From Paracamarosporium sp. OC-R06-R3 (taxonomy: Eukaryota; Ascomycota; Dothideomycetes; Pleosporales; Didymosphaeriaceae): a stretch of 64,000 nucleotides of DNA. A program made the position numbers and the translations under genes. Below the pieces are notes generated by a model. That model had not been told where the DNA came from. It did no database searches and was given only the letters and a program-made list of their open reading frames with translations. Below, in pieces: positions 32,372 to 43,578 of the stretch. Numbering within the stretch: position 1 is the first letter of the stretch; every line of letters begins with the position of its first letter. The stretch covers positions 1 to 64,000 of the forward strand of contig JACVRA010000125.1 in assembly GCA_019828545.1 (NCBI GenBank), read 5' to 3'.

Positions 32372-33739
32372 TCATCCGGCGCTGACGTCCAGCTCCTTGA
32401 CCGCCTCGGCCACGCCGTTGACCTCCTTCTCTTGTTCATAGCCAACCTCGATGTGGTTCTTGGGCCGATTCTTGTTCAGACCTTCTAGAAGCACGCACGC
32501 TTTGCAGATGTCTTGGCTAGAGAGGTATCCACATTTCTTGCACTGACCCATGACCTGCTTCTTGGGCTCCTTGCGTGGTTGCGATGCTTTGGGTACCTTG
32601 CGACTTTTGCCAACCGTGAGAGGCAGAGGAGCGGTGGTCTTCTTGATATTGGACGTGGTGATCTCGACTTCGAGCCCATTCTCCGCGGCGTTTTCGTTTT
32701 GAGAGAGTTGTTGCTCCATGTTTGCCATTTCACCTCCAGCACTTCTGCCGTTGGCGCTTCCACATCCACCCTCTTCCTCTTCTCCCGCGGGCACAGAACT
32801 TGCGCACACGCCGCCGCAGCTTTCGTCGCTGCCAGGAACAAGCTTCGCCATGTCCTCGCCACTTCGCACAACGTCTAGGATAGCACTGGGCCGGACGCGC
32901 TCGAGGTTCTTTATGAGCGCGCGTGCGCTGCCACGGAAAGCTTCGGGAGAGTATATGCATTCGGTGCTGAAATAATCGAGGTTCTTGTGGTGCGCGTAGA
33001 GCACGATCTCCTTCTCGTACGCGTACTTGAGCGGCTTCGAGCGCTTGATATTCGTATTCGCAGCCGCATCAGCGGATAGGGAAGGCGTGCTCGTAACAAT
33101 ACTTGTTGTCCTACTCAACCGTGGAAGATCACCTCTGAGCACTGTTTCTGTCAGTATGCGCGCGATAACTCCCTTTTCAGGAATTTGTGTTCCCTTACAA
33201 TTCATCAACACCGTCTCCGCAACATCATCGGCATTATGTCCTGTCACAACATGCTTTACACCCAGCCTCGCAGCACCACGGTCCAGCGCCTGCCGTCTGA
33301 AGACTCCACAATACGTGCAATTCCCTTTCTTCCCTACTTGCTCGACCACCTGGTCCATGGTCCACCCATATAGTTCATCATATCCCAATATACAAAGCTC
33401 CATTCCATATTGCTCCGCATTCCTCTTCACGGTCTCCAAACTATCATCTCGGTAGCCCTTGATCCCCTCGTCGATACTCAGTAATATCAGGTCGAGTCCG
33501 TAGTCGTAGCGTTCGTTAAGCGTCTTGAGAACAGAAGCGAGCACGGTCGAGTCTTTTCCGCCGCTGGCACCGATTGCGATGCGCTCACCACGCGTGAAGA
33601 GCGAGGTGCTTGTGATGGTATGGTGGATTTCGGTTTCGAAGGTGAGGAGGAAACAGTTGCGGCAAAGTTTAGTGTGATCTTTTGGGCGGAGAATTAGTGC
33701 GCGGTTTGTTTTGCACTGGACACATAGGGCGGGCGGCAT
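32372..33739 (-). CDS. NCS6: Cytoplasmic tRNA 2-thiolation protein 1 (Ncs6/Ctu1)
   Basis: Two exons are proposed, 33739-33199 and 33141-32372, giving 436 residues. The enzyme adenylates U34 and transfers sulfur from Urm1 to form 2-thiouridine in tRNA-Lys, -Glu and -Gln, together with Ncs2/Ctu2. An N-terminal CxxC pair of zinc sites ('CVQCK', 'CRNC') comes first. The PP-loop ATP motif is 'SGGKDS' (residues 59-64). '[17 protein letters not shown]' and '[14 protein letters not shown]' follow, and the C-terminus carries '[16 protein letters not shown]'. The 57-nt intron (33198-33142) has no stop and keeps the frame, so an uncorrected ORF would carry 19 extra residues. Removing it restores the family's '[13 protein letters not shown]'. 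A low-complexity insertion lies near residues 300-390. Confidence 0.93.
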   Translation of the reverse strand: MPPALCVQCKTNRALILRPKDHTKLCRNCFLLTFETEIHHTITSTSLFTRGERIAIGASGGKDSTVLASVLKTLNERYDYGLDLILLSIDEGIKGYRDDSLETVKRNAEQYGMELCILGYDELYGWTMDQVVEQVGKKGNCTYCGVFRRQALDRGAARLGVKHVVTGHNADDVAETVLMNCKGTQIPEKGVIARILTETVLRGDLPRLSRTTSIVTSTPSLSADAAANTNIKRSKPLKYAYEKEIVLYAHHKNLDYFSTECIYSPEAFRGSARALIKNLERVRPSAILDVVRSGEDMAKLVPGSDESCGGVCASSVPAGEEEEGGCGSANGRSAGGEMANMEQQLSQNENAAENGLEVEITTSNIKKTTAPLPLTVGKSRKVPKASQPRKEPKKQVMGQCKKCGYLSSQDICKACVLLEGLNKNRPKNHIEVGYEQEKEVNGVAEAVKELDVSAG

Positions 33740-35484
33740 TTTGCGCGTTGTTGAAGGCGTGAGTGACTATGCGTGGCGGGGAATATTTTGAGAATAACGC
33801 GCGAGTCAGGGAGGAGTGGCGGGGTGGTTGACATGACTCATTATTCCAGGATGAGGGGAACCAACACCGAGTTTCGAGTTTGTCAGTGAATATACCTTGC
33901 GTTTCCTAGAATAATATCTGCCTTGGTGGAACGCTTAAGCATTCTATATTCTTCTACATGTTGACATTTATTGCTGAGCCGTATCTGTGTCTCACCGAGT
34001 CTGCCTTCTCCACCGGACTATCCATATGCGCGGGCTCCAGCACCCCAAATTTACGCACATTATCTAATCTCATATCGCACCATCGTCGTCTATATAGGAC
34101 CCCCCTTCCCTTCGAACATGCTCTTCTCCACACTTCCACACTTCGCCGTTTTCTAAAAGTCTTAAAAGCATACCATTAATGCGAGCGCTTGGTTGTTCCA
34201 AAGACAATTTCTACCAATGCAATGTTGGGAGCGTACTGAGCGTGCGTATGTTATTAAAATCCCCTATCCACCTGCTGATGGATTTTTTTTACCTTTGATC
34301 TTACCTAAAGATATACGTCTTGGAACAAAAACTTGTCACATTTCGGAATATATATTTCATATTCTGAAAGATCACATTCATGGAAAATTGCGCCTGGACC
34401 CAAGACATCAGATTTCAATAAGACGATGACTGATTGAGTCGACAAATCGAAAGGGTACAACTCTCTACATACAATCATTCCATAGCTTCATGCTGAGCCG
34501 AGCAAACCCGATCGAATGGTGGGCAATGTCTAGGCCTGTGTCGACAATAAAGTGTCCGCACTTCTTACGGTGCTGTGCATCGCTCTACTAGTCCCTCAAC
34601 GAGGTACAATTTCTACAAAATGTATGAGTGATGTTAATGATGCCTATCGAAACAAGAGAGAGAGGAAAACACATGATAGAGTTGGTAGCACTTTCTCTTA
34701 ACAAGCAATCGTACTCTCAAAAACGCGATATGGACAAACAATACGGAAGCACCTGCCTAGGTCCTAGTCTATCTCTCGTTTTGGACTATTCTAGGATATA
34801 GTCTATGTGTTGGCGTTTTTTTCCTTCCATCGAACGCAAAAACACAATCTTCGTGGCTAGTCTGGAGCAGGTGCTCCGCTTTGCAACTACAATTGGAATC
34901 TACTATTTAGCTATGCGGTCGATTGCCATGCTGTAAAACAACTTTGCACACATACATGAGCAGCTCTAGGGACATTTCAAGATTGAGAATGTTTGGATAA
35001 GTGTATCACATGTGATATGGCATCATAGATCATAACACGCAAGCGTCATGTCTTATTTTAGCGAACTAACATCGATGGAATTCATTAAAGATTGATTATG
35101 GAGTGGGTAACTCCGTCTGCAAGCTCAGTCCTACTCTTTTGCAACACCTTGCGAGGAAAGCTGTATTGATATTCGAAAAAGTGGCATGTCCACCCACTCA
35201 CTGCTTTTTTTTTTGGAAATAGACAACACTTTCCATCGTCGAATGTGCAAAATGACTTGACACAATTCAACTGGTAGGTTTTGAATTACACTTTTGTCCA
35301 AAGCGAGGGATATGTGGCCAGCTGCCTCCATTGATACTGAGCTGAAACCGATCATGGTGAAAGTCATCAAAGCTAGTCGAAAATATACTGCATCGCTTTT
35401 GCCATCGTACGTCAATACAATCACGATATCTCACGCCCACGCTGCCTATTGGCGACTCAGATAAGCATCGAGCACCCCACCTCT
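33740..35484. other. Long intergenic region, no convincing gene
   Basis: The left part is the NCS6 promoter. An open frame on the plus strand at about 34190-34430 (78 codons) looks protein-like but is short and unrecognised. The right part, with T-runs, is probably the 3' region of the 2EXR-like gene. Confidence 0.4.
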
Positions 35485-36924
35485 TCACTTCTTCTCTTCT
35501 TCATTTTCAAATATCTCTTGTGTATCTACTATCGTTGACGCCACATCTGTCCAAGAATCGCTGCTGCGTCTAGACATGTAGCTGGGCGGTCTGCCTCTTG
35601 GGGTAGAAGCACCACTTCTATAGCTGATGACATCCCAGTCTTCTATTAATGTCCTAATTTCACTGGCAAAGCTTTCATCATTGTCTGTTATTCCTGCGTG
35701 CTCATCCAGCTCTTTCTCGAACGCGTCGATTCCAGCCATTGTACTCAGATCGCGCATGATCGTGAGATCGGAAGTATTCGAGAAGTAGTCATGATGCTGA
35801 GTTGTCGCACTTTGCTGCTGATGCTGTTCGGAAAGATGTTGATGTGTACTGTTTGCCTCCTCTTTGGTTTCCTTGCCTCCATCGTCAGGGGCATGGGTAG
35901 CAGTACTTGCGGCAGCTTTTGATTCAGCTTCTATTCTGCGCAAGGCAGATTTCGCTTTGAGCTCTTTTTCTGCCTGCAAAAGCAATGTTTCCGCTCCACT
36001 GTCATTATTTTCTCCCAATATCTTCTTCGTCTTGATCTTACATAGCGGATAGAGAATCGAGCGCCTGATCCTCGCACTGATAAATCCTGTCTCTTTCCAG
36101 AGACCTTCCACCTCTACTTCTTTCAGCTGCCCCTCCAGTTTCGCAACCTGCGCGCAAGTGACTGCCCAGTGGAACAGCGGAACTGCTGGGTCGCCGAAGA
36201 GATCGATGTCGTAAATTTGTCTCGGCACGTGGAGCTTGATATGTCGAATCAGTGATCGCGTAGAAGGTGACAGCGAGTCCAAGAACAATGGGAAGATTCC
36301 CTGATGATCGGTTGGAGCGAATCTGACAGATTGATAAAGCAAGGGGAGTGCCTCCTCGTAGATGAACCGATTCGTGCGCAGTAACCCTAGACCGATGGCA
36401 CAGTTTCGGCCCGGTTGTAGCCAAGTTATGACGCGTGGAATGGCTGTTCCTGTAGCGGGATGCTGACATGCTTCACTTTTCTCCCTTCCGATATTAACAG
36501 CTAAGTAAGGCACAGAAGGATCAGTCAAAGTCCACTTCCAGATCTCCAGTCTCAACTCTTTCGGTAAAGAGAGCAGGTGGCTCTTTTTCCACGTGGGTAC
36601 ACCCATTTTCGTGTTTTCAAAATCCGTACCAGGCAAGTATCCCCAGCGAGAAGGGTCGTTGGGTGGAAAGTCAAAACTTCGTTCTGCCACCCTTTTGTTA
36701 TAGCTACTCTGATTTGGTTCGTTTAGATACCACCAGCCACAGGATGGTGAGACTTGGAGAGCTAGTCGTGAAGGTGTGCGTCCGTATCTGAGACTTTCCC
36801 ATTCATCTGTAGTGACGTTTAGGTGGACGCGCGAGCCGTTGCAGCAGCCGGAAATTGGAACGTAAGGGTTAAATTTGTACTCAGGTATATGCACTGGTAT
36901 ATAGTCGAATTGATAGAGCCCCAT
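35485..36924 (-). CDS. 2EXR/F-box-like domain protein with a disordered C-terminal half
   Basis: This single exon encodes 479 residues from ATG 36924. The conserved helix 'LLSLPKELRLEIWKWTL' lies at about residues 117-133. It is followed by 'GLGLLRTNRFIYEEALPLLYQS', the typical second half of fungal 2EXR and F-box-like domains. From about residue 310 the protein is rich in Lys, Glu, Ser and Gln, with a His/Gln-rich tract, and is probably disordered. Function in this family is mostly unknown. No transmembrane segment or signal peptide is seen. Confidence 0.75.
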   Translation of the reverse strand: MGLYQFDYIPVHIPEYKFNPYVPISGCCNGSRVHLNVTTDEWESLRYGRTPSRLALQVSPSCGWWYLNEPNQSSYNKRVAERSFDFPPNDPSRWGYLPGTDFENTKMGVPTWKKSHLLSLPKELRLEIWKWTLTDPSVPYLAVNIGREKSEACQHPATGTAIPRVITWLQPGRNCAIGLGLLRTNRFIYEEALPLLYQSVRFAPTDHQGIFPLFLDSLSPSTRSLIRHIKLHVPRQIYDIDLFGDPAVPLFHWAVTCAQVAKLEGQLKEVEVEGLWKETGFISARIRRSILYPLCKIKTKKILGENNDSGAETLLLQAEKELKAKSALRRIEAESKAAASTATHAPDDGGKETKEEANSTHQHLSEQHQQQSATTQHHDYFSNTSDLTIMRDLSTMAGIDAFEKELDEHAGITDNDESFASEIRTLIEDWDVISYRSGASTPRGRPPSYMSRRSSDSWTDVASTIVDTQEIFENEEEKK

Positions 36925-38414
36925 AGGAATACTGTTGCTTGTAATGAAGTGCGGGATGGTGTGAAGTTCCGCTCAGCCTGGTACCGTGCAGTGCCTATAT
37001 AACAGTGAGCCAAAAGTGGAGTATACAGTTTCTAGATTCGATGACTAGAAAATATTGAGTCTTCAGGCTGTCGAAAGCAAGCTGGTGTAGGTATACATTA
37101 GGACACAAAGATGCTGCCTGGAGTTCACCACGACGCCCAACCCCACTTCGCTAAACTCAATGTGGACAGTGGTGTAAGCCGTCACTCCGCTTCGCTGGCG
37201 TCGCTGACTATCAAACGCCTTATGCATCATTCGGACTTGCTGATACCATCGATTGGTCCGTTTCGATGCGCGCCTGAGCACCACGTGGGTTGGGCATACG
37301 AAGATCTCCTATTAAAGAGTCAAGTGGCGACGATCACTCCGACAAGTCAAAGGCGAGGTTGAAGTCTCACGAAATGACGACACACCAGCAATGTCTTCTT
37401 ACGACCTACCTACACGTGACCTGAAACAGAGTCGCAACCGTAAGCTATCAAAGATTGACATATCGCGATGCGCGAGCGGTCCTCAAGCCTCTTTCGCAGA
37501 TAATTAACAACTAATGGAGAATCTAGATAATGGGGTTCGCTGCCCAAACCAGCGTTGATCTTAGTAGCTTCCTCTCATGGGTTTTAATTGCTAGAAACCA
37601 CCTCTAACGTAGCCATGTTAGTCTTCAACTGCTGGATTGTCTTCTTTTACCTTAGATTTTCTAAGCCTCCCTTGGAAACCCCGCGACCTTATCTTTCAAC
37701 TCTAAACACTATCCGTTCCAACTCGAACCAGGAGCAGAAAGAAGCGTTGTAAACCTGATATATATTGTTCTGTGCATTGACCATAATTTGTCAAGCGTTG
37801 CTACAAATCCCCTCTTATGATGTTGTTCAGCTAAAGAAGCCTAGTTACTCCAGTGTTTCAGTCCTACTATCTCTTTCGCATGCCAATGTGCCAGCTTTGA
37901 TGCATTTTCCGCTGGCCAACCTGCCCTTGTAGCATTCGGATGCCTATTTCCCTTCCCAAAGGTCATTGAAAAATCCTCGCTTTTCCCATGTTAAAACATT
38001 AGAAAACACATCCACATACATACTATATTATCTTGGTTCTCCTAACATTCAAGCTCTGCGAGTGTATCTACGTCAGAAATCTAGTCTGGCATGTAGCTTC
38101 TAAGCCAGACTTGACCCTGAGGCTTAGACGCGTCTGCACAGAGTCTCCCAGGGGTGGACGGTTCGTTTCGCACAATGAGTATCATTCTCAGCAATTATAT
38201 CCAGGCCAAACTAAGGCAAGCTTTGTCCCCAGCTTCGAACTTTCTTTAGGCTTCTACACAGGTTTTCCGCCTTCAATAACGCTGCAAGCTGCCTTCACCT
38301 GGGCAACCTGAGCGCTTGCCTCATCAGTTATAAAAGGCCTGCCCCTCACCTAGAAAATTTCTCACTCGATCGCTCTACCACCATACTTGCACCAAACCTG
38401 GAGATCCTTCCAAC
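36925..38414. other. Divergent spacer between the 2EXR-like gene and the 430-residue gene
   Basis: This 1.5-kb spacer holds both promoters; a TATA box for the right gene is listed separately. Short frames within it show no family resemblance. Confidence 0.45.
38329..38336 (+). promoter_or_regulatory. TATA box of the 430-residue gene
   Basis: TATAAAAG lies 79 bp upstream of the start codon at 38415, a usual TATA position. Confidence 0.55.
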
Positions 38415-39707
38415 ATGGGTCTCTGGGACGAAATAGACGCTACCACCGAGCGGAGCATCGATCTACCGCCAGGGGAAATCCCTCGACTGGTCCCCTCACT
38501 CTATCATCGGATATACAAGCGCCCGAAAAACGTGCTAAGATCAATCTTCGTGGACATGGCTGATAAAGTCGATGTTGAAGAATACCTCAAAGACCTAGGA
38601 CGTAGTTGTCGTATGCTATCATATCTGATACCTATCAGGCACCCCATGGTATTTCCTTATAGATTCGGGACACAGTCTACTTATACTTTTATCAATATGG
38701 ATAACAAGACGGGACCCCCGGGCGCGCAACCATGCAACAACCCCAATTTGCAAGCATGGCTGTGTATGAAGAAGCACAAAAAACACCTCTGGGGTGAAAC
38801 AATCAATCCAGGTACAAGAAAAACCTGCGGAATTTGTCAGGACGACAAGGAAGGATCCGGGACAAGCAAACATGAGCTCTTGCCATACGCGCTACCTCGG
38901 GACGATCATTTCTACATCAACCGGAGGAAATTTAACGGGATCGGCTGGACGCCCTTGCCCTTTGACGCAAAGAAACAGTTGGAAATGGGATGGCCAACGA
39001 ATTCTCTCGAGGCTACGGCCAACGAACTTTACTATCAGCTCATAGCAGCTGGCCTCTTACCTCACGTGGCCATCCGGCACGTCAAAAATCCCTTCGTCAT
39101 CGAGGGGGATCATACAAGACCGCCAGCTTTTCAAAAGTATTTCTTGGACCTGGTGAGGTCCGAATCTGATGTTGAGGTATCCGACGAGGATGAGATAACC
39201 GGGACTGATGATGATACACAAGACGAGGACCCTATCATTTCAGTCAAACAAGCGGTTGAAAAGCACCTGGCCGACATGCCAACGAGACCCATGAGCCGCG
39301 TTCTTAAGCCGCTTGTTTCTAATGCGGACAACTTTCTAAACTTAGATGAAGACTACAGGAGAATTGTTCTGGAAGGAGTGCAATGGACAATCAAAAACCA
39401 CAGGAAGTGGCCGGGACATTTATGGCTACAGGACGAGATCGAGTTCGGCGCGTCCATGTATGCCGTGCTCACTCATCCAAGCATTGGGCATCATTGCCTC
39501 AATGATAGCCTGCCGATGGTTGTACTGGAGGACGATCATATCAGAAAGATACACACCCTAATGGACGGGGGCAGATGTTCGGAGATGCGTGACCTTGTGT
39601 GCTTGATCGTCAAGGAAGCTGATGCTACAAATTCTCTTTTGAAAGAGTGGCGCCCAACATTCTTGTCAAGACAGCACTTGCTTGACACAGATAGAGTGTG
39701 CGATTAG
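38415..39707 (+). CDS. Unrecognised 430-residue protein with a possible zinc site
   Basis: This single exon encodes 430 residues from ATG 38415. I do not recognise the family. Cys107, Cys117, Cys138 and Cys141, with nearby histidines (121, 124), could bind zinc ('LCMKKHKKH' then 'CGICQ'). An acidic stretch of Asp/Glu lies at about residues 254-282. The C-terminal third looks helical and folded. There is no signal peptide or membrane segment. The intact frame, TATA box and ordinary composition support a real gene. It may be lineage-specific. Confidence 0.65.
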   Translation: MGLWDEIDATTERSIDLPPGEIPRLVPSLYHRIYKRPKNVLRSIFVDMADKVDVEEYLKDLGRSCRMLSYLIPIRHPMVFPYRFGTQSTYTFINMDNKTGPPGAQPCNNPNLQAWLCMKKHKKHLWGETINPGTRKTCGICQDDKEGSGTSKHELLPYALPRDDHFYINRRKFNGIGWTPLPFDAKKQLEMGWPTNSLEATANELYYQLIAAGLLPHVAIRHVKNPFVIEGDHTRPPAFQKYFLDLVRSESDVEVSDEDEITGTDDDTQDEDPIISVKQAVEKHLADMPTRPMSRVLKPLVSNADNFLNLDEDYRRIVLEGVQWTIKNHRKWPGHLWLQDEIEFGASMYAVLTHPSIGHHCLNDSLPMVVLEDDHIRKIHTLMDGGRCSEMRDLVCLIVKEADATNSLLKEWRPTFLSRQHLLDTDRVCD

Positions 39708-39992
39708 GACAGCTTCCCATTGTTCTCGGGACACTGGTGAAGTCAAGCCAGTAGGCGATTAAGATTGGAAACCTAAGCATACCAATGGGAATTGGTAAGC
39801 CTAGAACTGAGAGAACGGAATTTCAATGGGTTGTTGCAGAATGGGACTGCAGCAACCCCATGAGATAAACCATGTCTTGTGGCTACAGTACCAGCGAATA
39901 CTTGAATCTACACAATAATTGAACGAGACGTGCTAGTGCTTGTGATATCATTTAATATAACAACTGTGACATGTACAACATCTCTCGCGCCG

Positions 39993-41468
39993 TCAAGTGC
40001 CCCTAAACAACTCATTCCTCCTAGCATCCTCCTCGTTCCCATCCTCTTCATTCTCCTCCATTCTCATCTGATCCTCCTCATCAAAAACCATACCATGCAA
40101 ACCTTCCGTCTCCGACCCAATCAGCGGCGCCCTTTCCCCTTCTTTCCTCGAAAAATGCCCTCCCACACTGATAACAAGCGTGCTCAGCCCATGCACCATT
40201 ACACTTCCTATCACGATAAAGCAAATGATCGGCCACACCAGTGTAACGGTCCTTTGCTCCTCTATCGGCAAATGATTCGGCGGGTGCGGAAGAGGAAGAG
40301 ACGTATCAGTTTCAAGCTGAGCGCGAGCTTCGATGGCGAGAAAGAGAGCGCCCACACCCATGGGGCCAAAGTGTCCCGCGAAAAGCGCCTCTGTAGAGGT
40401 CCGTATATGCGGCAGAAACCGCAACTTGTACATCCCGTATACCACCGGAATCCTCCTGAACACCAAGATCAAAGCCAGCAACCCGAAGAGTCTTCCCGGC
40501 GTTATCGAATCGAGCTTGCTGAACGACTCCCAGGGCACCATCGCCCCGAAGAAAACAAACATCGTGCTGTTTAGCACCAGATCGATGATAATTGGCAGTC
40601 TTGCGTCGGCGGTCGGGAAATTGCCGCCGTGCGAGAAGCCCAGGCCCGCAAAGAAGGTGACGAGGAAGTCGTCGACGCCCAACGTGCTTGCTATGCCTAG
40701 TGCAAATACAGCGAGTAGGAGGTAGAAAGACAGGTAGGACGCCGAGCCCATGAGCTCGCGTTTATGGCTGAACGTGAAAATCCTGTTGAATGTGTAGCCG
40801 ATGCTCAGGCCTAGGATGATGCCGACAGCGCACTGGTAGAGGATGGTGATGAAGACCCATTTCTTAAGGATGCCTGAGAGCGAAGAGCGCGTGATAATGC
40901 TCAATCCGAGGTAAAGAAAAGGGAATGATACGCCGTCGTTGACACCGGACTCGGCGGAGAGGAGGTCGCGCACGCGCTTGGGCACGCGGGTGCTGAATTG
41001 CGAGTTTGATAGTACGGATGCCGCAAGCACTGGGTCCGTAGGCGTAAGACAGGCGGATATGACGAGCCCGGTTGGGATGTCTGTTTCAAAGAGGACGACG
41101 ATAAAAGCGGCGCAGACTACCCAGCCGAAGGTCATGACTGGACCAAGGAGGACGGCAATATCTTTCCATTTCCCCCCTTTCGTGAAATAATACTGCGGGA
41201 GCTCTAGACCGACGGCGAAACATTGGATACCTGCAATAAGGCGCGTGAACTCTTGGACAACATCGTCGCCAAAGCCCCAGTCATAAGGCCTGAGAAAAGC
41301 AAGGCCTTTCGGTCCGACGACGATACCAAAGATAGTAGCTAGAGGTGGCTCAGAAAGGTGGAAGCGGTTACGGATGAATAAAGAGAAGAGTGCATAGGAG
41401 ATAAGAAAGAACGTTATGACAGCGTAGGTGACGTGCGGAGCCGTCGGCTCAAGTTGTTTCCACGCCAT
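39993..41468 (-). CDS. Plasma-membrane Na+/H+ antiporter (Nha1/Sod2 type, CPA1)
   Basis: This single exon encodes 491 residues with about 11-13 hydrophobic segments. 'LTPTDPVLAASV' (Thr-Pro-Thr-Asp-Pro at 142-146) and 'ESGVNDGVSFPF' (173-184) are the ion-binding motifs of this family, the latter with the Asn-Asp pair. 'FFAGLGFSHGGNF' and 'FGPMGVGALFLAIEA' are also conserved. The protein exchanges external protons for Na+ or K+, giving salt tolerance and pH control. The C-terminal tail is short (about 70 residues, very acidic), like fission yeast Sod2 and unlike the long tail of budding yeast Nha1. It is convergent with the gene on its left. Confidence 0.92.
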   Translation of the reverse strand: MAWKQLEPTAPHVTYAVITFFLISYALFSLFIRNRFHLSEPPLATIFGIVVGPKGLAFLRPYDWGFGDDVVQEFTRLIAGIQCFAVGLELPQYYFTKGGKWKDIAVLLGPVMTFGWVVCAAFIVVLFETDIPTGLVISACLTPTDPVLAASVLSNSQFSTRVPKRVRDLLSAESGVNDGVSFPFLYLGLSIITRSSLSGILKKWVFITILYQCAVGIILGLSIGYTFNRIFTFSHKRELMGSASYLSFYLLLAVFALGIASTLGVDDFLVTFFAGLGFSHGGNFPTADARLPIIIDLVLNSTMFVFFGAMVPWESFSKLDSITPGRLFGLLALILVFRRIPVVYGMYKLRFLPHIRTSTEALFAGHFGPMGVGALFLAIEARAQLETDTSLPLPHPPNHLPIEEQRTVTLVWPIICFIVIGSVMVHGLSTLVISVGGHFSRKEGERAPLIGSETEGLHGMVFDEEDQMRMEENEEDGNEEDARRNELFRGT

Positions 41469-42214
41469 TTCTTATAGCTTTTGACTGCTTAACGATGCAA
41501 GTATTCACTAGTGTCCAAATTATACGGACAGTGCTCAGTAAAAGATATGCTTATATATACGCGTAAGTAGTGTTCTTTCAAGCTGAATGGGTAGCCATAG
41601 TGGTATAGAATGTTTAGTCAAGGGTCGATGGTGAACAAACTTTGGTCAAAATAGACTGCGGTGTAGGATAAGATAAGCATATCGACAAGAAAGATGCGGA
41701 TGATGGAGAAATTGACGATGACGAAATGGATGAGTTCGTAGCACGTGTAGCGTGAACGGACTGCAACAGGCTTACTAGGGGCCGAAGCCGGTTTTCATTC
41801 GCTAGAATCCGGGCGCATTACTGCAGGCGGGGGAATTATCATTGGTCAAATGAACCGTATTTTCGCATGCGCTTAAGCATGTGCACCTATCAGCCATAGA
41901 CATTTACTTTATTTTGTACGTGCCGGAAATATTTGCCAATTTGAGCCGCATTTCAGCCTCGTCAACCCTCGCACATATCAAGCGAGCATCCAATCTAACG
42001 ATAATCTCAAAAGCAGAGGATTAGAAGCGCAATAGAGATGGATTCATCCTGCTTGCTATGGATCACCATCTCCTCCATGTTTTCCAACCGAAACGCCTCG
42101 CCGCTCAATGCAACTCAATCTCGGGCTCATTTTCGGGCGGAAGATAGAAATACATGCAAAATTACAGCTGGAATCAATGATAACTGTCCCAGTGGTGGTA
42201 TCTTAATAGCCAAT
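41469..42214. other. Intergenic region, no gene seen
   Basis: It is the upstream region of the antiporter and the 3' flank of ORM. A short plus-strand frame at 42038-42247 overlaps the ORM 3' end on the other strand and is not supported. Confidence 0.5.
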
Positions 42215-42920
42215 CTATGCATCGTCTGGCGGAGGAGAGAAAAATGAAATGCGAAGCCTGTGAGCCTATTTCGGGTCAGCATAGGAGATATTTGAGAGGA
42301 TGGTTTTCCACTCACGGAAGGTAGCTTCGGAATGACCACAGCTAGTGTGGCCAATGTGTTGATCACGAAGTATGTGAGATCATAGCGAGTGTAATGGGTG
42401 CTGATCAAGAATAGCCCAATGGGTACCAAAAGTAGGAACTTCTTGGCGGGTGTGTACTGATCCCCATTGTCAATTTGTTCCCACATATTCAGGTTGTCGT
42501 AGGCGCCAGAATTGAAGTCGAAGGGTACGCCGCGGACATAGTGGAACATGAGATAGGACCCCGTCACATATGAGATGTTGGTTAGGGTCCATGAGGTCTC
42601 CTGTGAGACTCCCGGAATGATGTCAAATAATATCTTGCCAAGGGCGATGAGGACGAAATGTATTACCCACGCGCCTGTACACCATCGAATTAGCCAAGGT
42701 CGCCCCAAGAGGCCACGCATCCACAGCTGGATGCATGGTTCCACAACCACAATGGGTTGAGCATGTAGATATAGGGCTGCTGACCTTTTGCGTTCACCCA
42801 TTCCGCGTTCAAATTGGGCAGAGCGGCCTGGTCGCTGAGCTGCTCGAGCGACTCCGGGGGCTCGGTGTAGACAAGACTACTGCTACGCCGTCTCCGGACC
42901 TCTTTCGCGTCCAAGGGCAT
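42215..42920 (-). CDS. ORM1: ORMDL-family sphingolipid regulator
   Basis: Three exons are proposed, 42920-42785, 42674-42316 and 42265-42215, with introns of 110 and 50 nt, giving 181 residues. Orm proteins sit in the ER membrane and restrain serine palmitoyltransferase, the first step of sphingolipid synthesis. The family core is unmistakable: 'LNAEWVNAKGAWVIHFVLIA', 'IPGVSQETSWTLTNISY', 'HYVRGVPFDFNSGAYDNLN', 'WEQIDNG', 'YTPAKKFL'. The N-terminus has 'RRRRSSSLVY', a serine cluster like the one phosphorylated in yeast Orm1/2. For the last intron I use the acceptor at 42266, not the AG six bases on, because it yields 'KLPSAHRLRISFF', the usual Orm ending. It is divergent from IEC3. Confidence 0.95.
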
Positions 42921-43578
42921 CTTGCCTGGCGAGGCACTCGGTCGGCGGGGCCGCGGGTCGCCGGCGAAGCTCAGGCGGGAGGTGCGGTTGAGGAGTATGG
43001 GTGACAGTTTGGCGGTATTGGGGCTTCTGCGGGAGAAGCGTAGGCGGGGTGAAGCTGCTGGCTACGCGGCAGTTCTGGATTGCAGTCAGAGGAGAAATTC
43101 GAGGACAGATGGCCCCAAGGTTGCCTGCTCAGGGGGGCACGGCGTACTCGGAATCGTGTGCAGGGACTGCGGGCGAGCAAGTCAGTCTTCGGCTCCGGCT
43201 ATGGCACATGCGGCGGCGTGTAGTTGGGTGGATGCTTACTGCGTACGCAACACCTTTCCGGCTCGTCCGAGCTTCGACGCGGTGAACGAATGGCGAGGGG
43301 CGGTGGGAAAAATGCTGACGGGCGTGGGAGCGAAGTCGACAAGAATGCAGCGAGCAGAAATAGACGGCAGTTTCCCCTGACGCGGCGAGGACTGAGGAGG
43401 AAGGAAGGCAGGTGACTTCTCCACGACATGATGGCTAGGCCAAATTCACCCTGCAGCGGCGACGCACGGGCCGCCCAACGTGCATCTCGACCTCGACCGC
43501 GCCTGCCCTCGACGCTGCCAGCTCCACAATAACCTCCGCACCTGCACCACGCCCGGCCCTGGCATCCTTCACCGCACA
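42921..43578. promoter_or_regulatory. Shared upstream region of ORM and IEC3
   Basis: This 658-bp GC-rich spacer separates two divergent start codons. Long frames on both strands here reflect low stop frequency in GC-rich DNA; none resembles a family. No TATA box was seen, consistent with housekeeping promoters. Confidence 0.5.

Noticed and set aside
34193..34429. 78-codon plus-strand frame in the gap right of NCS6
   Set aside because: It looks protein-like but is short and unrecognised, contains a T-run and has no splice partners.
39930..40574. 214-codon plus-strand frame under the antiporter gene
   Set aside because: It lies antisense to a clearly conserved antiporter C-terminus, has basic low-complexity composition and matches no family.
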